Source: DATBGO01 sp963840095
GTDB lineage: Bacteria; Actinomycetota; Actinomycetes; Streptosporangiales; Streptosporangiaceae
DNA: 64,000 bases
NCBI GenBank assembly: GCA_963840095.1
Contig: CAWIXN010000012.1
Span: 620,001-684,000, forward strand
Direction of reading: 5' to 3'
Shown here: piece after piece, positions 59,717 to 64,000 of the stretch
How positions within the stretch are numbered: the first letter of the stretch is position 1
How the letters are laid out: the number at the start of each line of letters is the position of its first letter
Notes under the pieces: model-generated
What the model saw: the letters and a program-made list of their open reading frames with translations, nothing else
What the model was told of the DNA's origin: nothing
Databases searched by the model: none
Position numbers and translations under genes: made by a program

Positions 59717-60742
59717 ATGAGCAGACCCCACGACCTAGCCAAGACCATGGACCTACCTCCGCAGCTCTCCGGCCCCAATGTCTTCCCGCTGTCCTGGCAT
59801 CGCAAGACCGAGAAGATGGAAGAGATCTGGCGCTCGTCATTGCGCGAGGCCTGGGATCCCGAGGCACTGCCCTGGGACTCCTTCGATCCCGGTGCCTACA
59901 CCTGGGAGCAGCGGGAGGCGATCGCCTACTGGTGGACGCTGCTGAGCGTGTTCGACGCCTCCGCCCCGCCGGTGTTCGCCGAGGCACTGATCAAGACCTA
60001 CACCGATCACGAAGAGGACGCCGTCCGGCGCTGCTTCTTCTCCGTCACCCGTGATGAGCAGAATCACGAGCAGATGTGCGGGCTGGCCATCACCAAGCTG
60101 CTGGAGCACCCTGACCCGCTGACCTACCAGCCGCATACCGAACTCGGCGCCCGGCTGCAGCGCAACGCCAAGTGGCTGTACCACAATGGCGCCCGCTACT
60201 GGGAGGGCTATCTAAAGGCGGTACCCCGCTACGATCTCGCGGTGCTCTTCAGTTCCTTCCTGATGGGCGAGATCGCCGCCGCTACCGTGTTCCACCGGAT
60301 GGCGGCCGGGGCCAAGGAGCCGGTGTTCGAGCAGGGTTTCCGGAACATCGGCCGGGACGAGGGCCGCCACATGGCCATCTGCCTGACGCTGATGCAGCGC
60401 GACTACCCCAAGCTGAAGATCGAGGACCGCGCGGTGGTCACCAAGCAGATCCGGGCGGGCTACCTGTTCCTGTCCGCGGTCTTGTTCGAGCCGCCGGAGG
60501 ACTTCTGGGACCTGCCCAGCGACTTCATCGAGGTGCAGCGGCAGGCCGAGGAGGTGGCCAGGCGCGCCGGGTTCTTCATCCCCGAGTACGAGGCCAAGAA
60601 GGAGAACTGGCGGCAGGCCATCCTCAACCTGAAAGGCGTGCTGGACCGGTATGACATTCCGTTCCCCGCCATTCCCGAGGTTGGCATCGACGGGCAGGAG
60701 GTCACCGACGTCGACATGGACTCGATCATCCCCGTGTTCTGA
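59717..60742 (+). CDS. ferritin-like di-iron oxygenase-like protein
   Basis: 341 aa, mostly helical. Two carboxylate/ExxH sets: E in FAEALIKTY with DEQNH (TRDEQNHEQMC), and E in FLMGEIAAA with DEGRH (GRDEGRHMAIC), the six-ligand pattern of ribonucleotide-reductase R2/ferritin-like di-iron proteins. It is not a known R2 (no C-terminal R1-binding tail seen). Its stop overlaps the start of a flavin-iron-sulfur reductase (TGATG), so the two form a two-component oxygenase-like pair. Substrate unknown. Same strand as cox2, 57 nt after coxE2. Confidence 0.85.
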   Translation: MSRPHDLAKTMDLPPQLSGPNVFPLSWHRKTEKMEEIWRSSLREAWDPEALPWDSFDPGAYTWEQREAIAYWWTLLSVFDASAPPVFAEALIKTYTDHEEDAVRRCFFSVTRDEQNHEQMCGLAITKLLEHPDPLTYQPHTELGARLQRNAKWLYHNGARYWEGYLKAVPRYDLAVLFSSFLMGEIAAATVFHRMAAGAKEPVFEQGFRNIGRDEGRHMAICLTLMQRDYPKLKIEDRAVVTKQIRAGYLFLSAVLFEPPEDFWDLPSDFIEVQRQAEEVARRAGFFIPEYEAKKENWRQAILNLKGVLDRYDIPFPAIPEVGIDGQEVTDVDMDSIIPVF

Positions 60743-61788
60743 TGAGCGTCATCAGGCTCCAGCCGTCCGGGCACGAGGTCACCGCCGAGCCCGGTGACAC
60801 CGTGCTGGCCGCGCTCGAGCGGGCCGGCTACGCCCTGCCTAACAACTGCCGGGCGGGCGCGTGCGGCGAGTGCAAGACCAAGGTGCTGGCCGGCCAGTAC
60901 GACCAGGGCATGGTCTTTGCCATGGCGCTATCCGAGCAGGACGCGGCCGCGGGCTATGGCCTGATGTGCATGGCCGTCCCGCTGTCGCCGGTGCTCGACA
61001 TCGAGTTCGGCGCTGGCGACGCGCGGCCGCGGCTGTTCCCGCCGCGCACCGGGGTCCCGTTCATCGTGTGCGACCTGATCGTGCGGACCCCGCGCATCGT
61101 GGAAGTCCGGCTCCGCCCGCTCGGCGAGCCGCTGCGCTACTGGCCCGGCCAGTACGTCCTGCTGGGCGACGCGACCGCGGGGGCATCGCCGCGCTGTTAC
61201 TCCATCGCCAACGCCCCCCGCCTCGATGGCGAGCTGACCTTCCTGATCAGCCGGATGCCGTCCGGCACCACCAGCCAGTGGGTACACGATCAGCTGGAAC
61301 TGGGCCAGCGGGTGACGGTCGACGGCCCTTACGGCACGTTCGTGGGAGATCCGGCTACGCAGACCCCGGTCGTCTGCCTCGCGGCCGGATCGGGGCTGGC
61401 CCCGATCCTGGCGCTGACCGACGCGGCGCTGCGCCGCGGCTTCCCGCACCAGGTCACGCTGCTGTTCTCGGCGGCGACCGGCGCGGACGAGCTGGACATC
61501 GGGCTGCTGCGCTGGTGGGAGCAGCGGTACCGGAACTTCAGGTTCGTCATCACCCACACCCGCGGGCCTGCCGACGGCCGCCCCACCAAGCGAATTCCCC
61601 AGCTGCTGCCTGAGGTATTCGGAAGCCTGTCAGGCACCAGCGTGTTCATCGCCGGCAGCCCGCATTTCGTGGACGATTGCGCCGCCGCGGCGCTGGCCCT
61701 GGGAGCTGAGGACCGCCTGCTGCACACCGAGAGCTACGTGGTGCAGCACCAGCCCGAGGGCGCGCCCACGCTCTCCGCCACGCAATAG
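60742..61788 (+). CDS. ferredoxin–NAD(P)H reductase-like protein
   Basis: 348 aa. N-terminal plant-type [2Fe-2S] domain (residues ~1-90; CRAGACGECKTKVLAG with the fourth Cys in MCMAVP), FAD-binding domain with RCYSIAN (the RxYS motif) and NAD(P)-binding domain with AAGSGLAPILAL. Same plan as reductase components of multicomponent di-iron monooxygenases. It overlaps the di-iron gene by 1 nt, so it probably feeds electrons to that protein. Confidence 0.92.
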   Translation: MSVIRLQPSGHEVTAEPGDTVLAALERAGYALPNNCRAGACGECKTKVLAGQYDQGMVFAMALSEQDAAAGYGLMCMAVPLSPVLDIEFGAGDARPRLFPPRTGVPFIVCDLIVRTPRIVEVRLRPLGEPLRYWPGQYVLLGDATAGASPRCYSIANAPRLDGELTFLISRMPSGTTSQWVHDQLELGQRVTVDGPYGTFVGDPATQTPVVCLAAGSGLAPILALTDAALRRGFPHQVTLLFSAATGADELDIGLLRWWEQRYRNFRFVITHTRGPADGRPTKRIPQLLPEVFGSLSGTSVFIAGSPHFVDDCAAAALALGAEDRLLHTESYVVQHQPEGAPTLSATQ

Positions 61789-61836
61789 CCGCGCCCAGCG
61801 CCGCCGGATCACGGGAGCATGGTCAGCGGCCCACAT

Positions 61837-61970
61837 TCGGTTCGGCCCCGGTTCGGCCCCGGTTCGGCCCCGGTTCGGCCCCGGTTCGGTCCCGGTTCGG
61901 TCCCGGCTCGGTCCCGGTTCGGTCCCGGCTCGGTCCCGGCTCGGTCCCGGCTCGGCCCCGGCTCGCCCGG
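61837..61970. repeat. 11-bp tandem repeat array
   Basis: About twelve consecutive copies of GGTTCGGCCCC, drifting to GGTTCGGTCCC and GGCTCGGTCCC along the array. It lies 29 bp before the start of the hydroxyacid dehydrogenase gene and downstream of the reductase gene. The interval 61789-61998 holds no gene. Confidence 0.9.
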
Positions 61971-61998
61971 GCGCGGCTTTACGGCTAATGTCCGGGGG

Positions 61999-62925
61999 AT
62001 GACGGTACTGCGGGTGGCGATCGGCCCGGCCGCAAGCGAGTTCGCGGAGCGGGCGGCCAGGGCAGTCAGCGCCGGCGGCGGCGAGCCCGCCGACGTCGAT
62101 GCCAAGGCTGACGCGCTCATCTGGCTAGACCCCGCCGACATCGACGGTCTGCGCGAGGCGCTGCAGGCGGCTAGCTCGGCTAGCTGGATCCAGCTCCCGA
62201 TGGCCGGCATCGAACGGGTGACGTCCTACGGTCTCCTCGATCCCGGCCGGACCTGGACCTCAGCGAAGGGCGCCTACGCCGAGCCGGTCGCCGAGCACGC
62301 GCTCACGCTCGCGCTCGCGGGCCTGCGGCTGCTGCGCACCAGGATCATGGCCCGATCCTGGGGCGAGGGCGCCGGGGAGAGCCTGTACGACCAGCCGGTG
62401 ACGATCCTGGGCGGGGGCGGCATCACCGCGAGCCTGCTGGGGTTGCTCGCGCCGCTGCGGGTCGAGGCGACCGTGGTCCGCCGTCGGCCCGAGCCGGTTC
62501 CCGGAGCCGCGCGGACCCTGGACACCGCCCGGCTGCGCGAGGCATTGGCCAGCGCGAGGGTCGTTTTCCTGGCTCTGGCGCTGACACCGAGCACCGAGCA
62601 CATCATCGGTCAGGCTCAGCTGGCGGCCATGCGGCCCGATGCCTGGCTGGTGAACGTGGCCCGGGGCCGCCATGTCGACACCGACGCGCTGGTGGCAGCG
62701 CTGAAGCAGGGCGCGATCGGCGGCGCGGCCCTGGACGTGACCGACCCCGAGCCGCTGCCGGACGGGCACCCGCTGTGGGATCTGGAGCGCTGCATCATCA
62801 CCCCGCACACTGCGGACACCGCCGAGATGGTCGAGCGGCTGCTCGCGCGACGGATCAAGGAGAATGTGGCGAGGTTCGCCGCCGGTGAGCAGCTGATCGG
62901 CCAGGTCGACCCGGCCGCCGGCTGA
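61999..62925 (+). CDS. D-isomer-specific 2-hydroxyacid dehydrogenase-like protein
   Basis: 308 aa from ATG at 61999 (CCGGGGG just upstream). NAD-binding half (~95-275) has VTILGGGGITASLLGLLAPL (GGGGI in place of the usual GxGxxG), VNVARGRHVDTDALVAALKQ with the catalytic Arg, ALDVTDPEPLPDGHPLW with the catalytic Glu, and the final NITPH-like CIITPHTA with the catalytic His. The N-terminal catalytic half is reduced and unusual. Substrate unknown. Longer in-frame starts would translate the repeat array and are rejected. Confidence 0.88.
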   Translation: MTVLRVAIGPAASEFAERAARAVSAGGGEPADVDAKADALIWLDPADIDGLREALQAASSASWIQLPMAGIERVTSYGLLDPGRTWTSAKGAYAEPVAEHALTLALAGLRLLRTRIMARSWGEGAGESLYDQPVTILGGGGITASLLGLLAPLRVEATVVRRRPEPVPGAARTLDTARLREALASARVVFLALALTPSTEHIIGQAQLAAMRPDAWLVNVARGRHVDTDALVAALKQGAIGGAALDVTDPEPLPDGHPLWDLERCIITPHTADTAEMVERLLARRIKENVARFAAGEQLIGQVDPAAG

Positions 62926-62946
62926 CTAGGCGCCGCAACCCCCGGG

Positions 62947-63576
62947 TCAGCCGTCGGCCGACGCCTGGCCGCGCTTGCTCTTGCGTGCCTTGTGCTTGAC
63001 GCCGATGCCGCCGAAGATGCAGGCACCGGTCACGCGGAGGACGGGCGCGTCGGGCCGCGCTGACTCCTCGCTCTCGCCGGAGACATCGCGGCCGCCGAAG
63101 ATCGCAATACCCGAGTCGATCACGTGCATCTCCGGCGGCACGGTGATCCCCATGCCGCCGAACACCGAAAAGGCCCTGATGGTGATCTCACGGGCCGGGA
63201 GCGTCGCGTAGCGCAGGTCGATGTCGGCGCCGCCGAAAACGGTGACCACCGTGGTGGTCGGAGGCACGCGCCAGGCACCCTTCCTGGTCGCGCCGCCGAA
63301 GATCGCGATGATCGGCCTGGCCGAGCCGACGGGCGCCACCGTGCCAGCCGGCCGCAGGGCCGGCGAGGCGAATCCGGAGCTGGCCGGGAGGTCATCGATG
63401 AGCGGCACGATGTCGGCGTGGGTGCGCGCGGCGTAGATCGAGTCAAGCCGCTGCGAGTGTTCCTCCGCGGTCAGGCGGCCCTCGGCGAGAGCCTCGTTGA
63501 GCACCGACGCCGCTCGGTCCCGGTCAGCGTCGGAGGCTCGCAGCCGCGAATTTGCCTTGAAATCGTCGGAGTCCAT
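62947..63576 (-). CDS. DUF1707 domain protein with LiaF-like C-terminus
   Basis: 209 aa from ATG at 63576. DUF1707 at residues ~8-62 (LRASDADRDRAASVLNEALA, then GRLTAEEHSQRLDSIYAART) followed by a β-helical region with repeated FGG units (IIAIFGGA, VTVFGGAD, FSVFGGMG, IAIFGGRD, CIFGGIGV) like the LiaF/cell-wall stress C-terminal domain. Convergent with the dehydrogenase gene, 21 nt apart. Possible envelope-stress role. Confidence 0.85.
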   Translation of the reverse strand: MDSDDFKANSRLRASDADRDRAASVLNEALAEGRLTAEEHSQRLDSIYAARTHADIVPLIDDLPASSGFASPALRPAGTVAPVGSARPIIAIFGGATRKGAWRVPPTTTVVTVFGGADIDLRYATLPAREITIRAFSVFGGMGITVPPEMHVIDSGIAIFGGRDVSGESEESARPDAPVLRVTGACIFGGIGVKHKARKSKRGQASADG

Positions 63577-63739
63577 CCGGCCATTGTCAGCCCCAGAAGG
63601 ACGCCAGCGAAAGTGGGGCCAGGCTGGTCTCCAGGTGGCCACGTCGCCCCGTTAGCAGCGTCCCGGCGATTCCTGCTCGCGCTGGAGGCGCTGCCTCCCC
63701 CTCGGCCAGGGTCCCAGCCGAAAATGGGCCAACTCATGG

Positions 63740-63923
63740 CACCTGCAAAGGTGTGGCACCTGCAAAGGTGTGGAGTTTGGTCCTTGCAATGGTGTGGCGC
63801 CTGCAAAGGTGTGGCGTGTGGTGCCTGCAAAGGTGTGGCGTGGTGTGGCCTGCAATGGTGTGGCCTGCAATGGTGTGGCCTGCAATGGTGTGGCCTGCAA
63901 TGGTGTGGCCTGCAATGGTGTGA
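63740..63923. repeat. hairpin-type 14-15 bp repeat array
   Basis: Starts with two copies of CACCTGCAAAGGTG (63740-63753, 63757-63770), each a 5-bp-arm hairpin, then four more spaced units of CTTGCAATGG/CCTGCAAAGG, then five tandem copies of CCTGCAATGGTGTGG (63849-63923; last base differs). Open frames across it on the minus strand are pure repeat. Not a CRISPR: units are too short and lack unique spacers. Confidence 0.85.
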
Positions 63924-63952
63924 TGGGCACCCTGCTGCCATACACGGCGGTG

Positions 63953-63961
63953 TTGTCCACA
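63953..63961. promoter_or_regulatory. perfect DnaA box
   Basis: TTGTCCACA, the exact actinobacterial consensus, isolated about 40 kb from dnaA and 30 bp after the repeat array. A single 9-mer can occur by chance. Confidence 0.4.
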
Positions 63962-64000
63962 TATTGCCATCGGTGCGCTGCTCGGGTTGTCGCCGACCGT

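Noticed and set aside
63740..63923. CRISPR array
   Set aside because: Units of 14-15 bp without unique spacers; no cas genes in the window.
63471..63962. Minus strand HHCRP/TPLQA repeat protein
   Set aside because: Pure translation of the DNA repeat in three frames; no start site or unique sequence.

Overview
High-GC, double-strand-dense DNA with actinobacterial gene order around the chromosomal replication origin. The block murJ–pseudokinase–sigM–anti-sigma–trxB–trxA–parB–parA–rsmG–jag–yidC–yidD–rnpA–rpmH–dnaA–dnaN–recF–dciA–gyrB–gyrA–DUF3566–tRNA-Ile is the classical oriC neighbourhood of mycelial soil actinomycetes (Streptosporangiales/Streptomycetales-like; genus not decidable by eye). 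Many starts are GTG or TTG with clear GGAGG-type ribosome binding sites.

Region 1 (about 0.2-29.8 kb) is core. Genes left of rpmH/dnaA read leftward from rpmH to parB and rightward from DUF6049 to trxA; genes right of dnaA read rightward. oriC most probably lies in the dnaA–dnaN gap (20120-20500), with further DnaA-box-like sites between rpmH and dnaA. Two parS sites flank parB: one 3' of parB and one inside the long parA reading frame. Several of the replication/segregation proteins (DnaA, ParA, Jag, DciA, GyrA tail, DUF3566 protein) carry low-complexity tandem-repeat extensions.

Region 2 (about 29.7-42.3 kb) is accessory. It begins at a tRNA-Ile followed by a decayed tyrosine-recombinase remnant (an old integration scar), then holds a FUSC-type membrane protein, VOC and GNAT proteins, a GntR regulator ruined by a stop, a frameshift and a transposase fragment, a compact ArsR–SRPBCC–VOC operon, a frameshifted EthD-like gene, a secreted protein with a strong terminator, a LOG-family gene and a MerR regulator. 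Long stretches here have no convincing gene.

Region 3 (about 42.3-61.8 kb) is the striking part: two separate form I (AYxCSFR-type) molybdenum-copper carbon monoxide dehydrogenase loci either side of one LysR regulator. Locus 1 reads leftward: a small ORF, coxM, coxS, coxL, an XdhC/CoxF-like protein fused to a YHS domain, coxG, then five consecutive small single-pass membrane proteins. It converges on a rightward block coxD, coxE, a 92-aa protein and a possible GIY-YIG-like protein. Locus 2 reads rightward: coxM (3' frameshift that opens it into coxS), coxS, coxL, coxD, coxE, followed by a di-iron oxygenase-like protein and its ferredoxin-NAD(P)H reductase-like partner. Together these would oxidise CO in air and pass electrons to the membrane; the five-gene membrane-protein block is the best candidate for an undescribed accessory of that system.

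Region 4 (61.8-64 kb) has an 11-bp tandem repeat array upstream of a 2-hydroxyacid dehydrogenase-like gene, a DUF1707 protein, and a terminal array of hairpin-forming 14-15 bp repeats ending near a perfect DnaA box.
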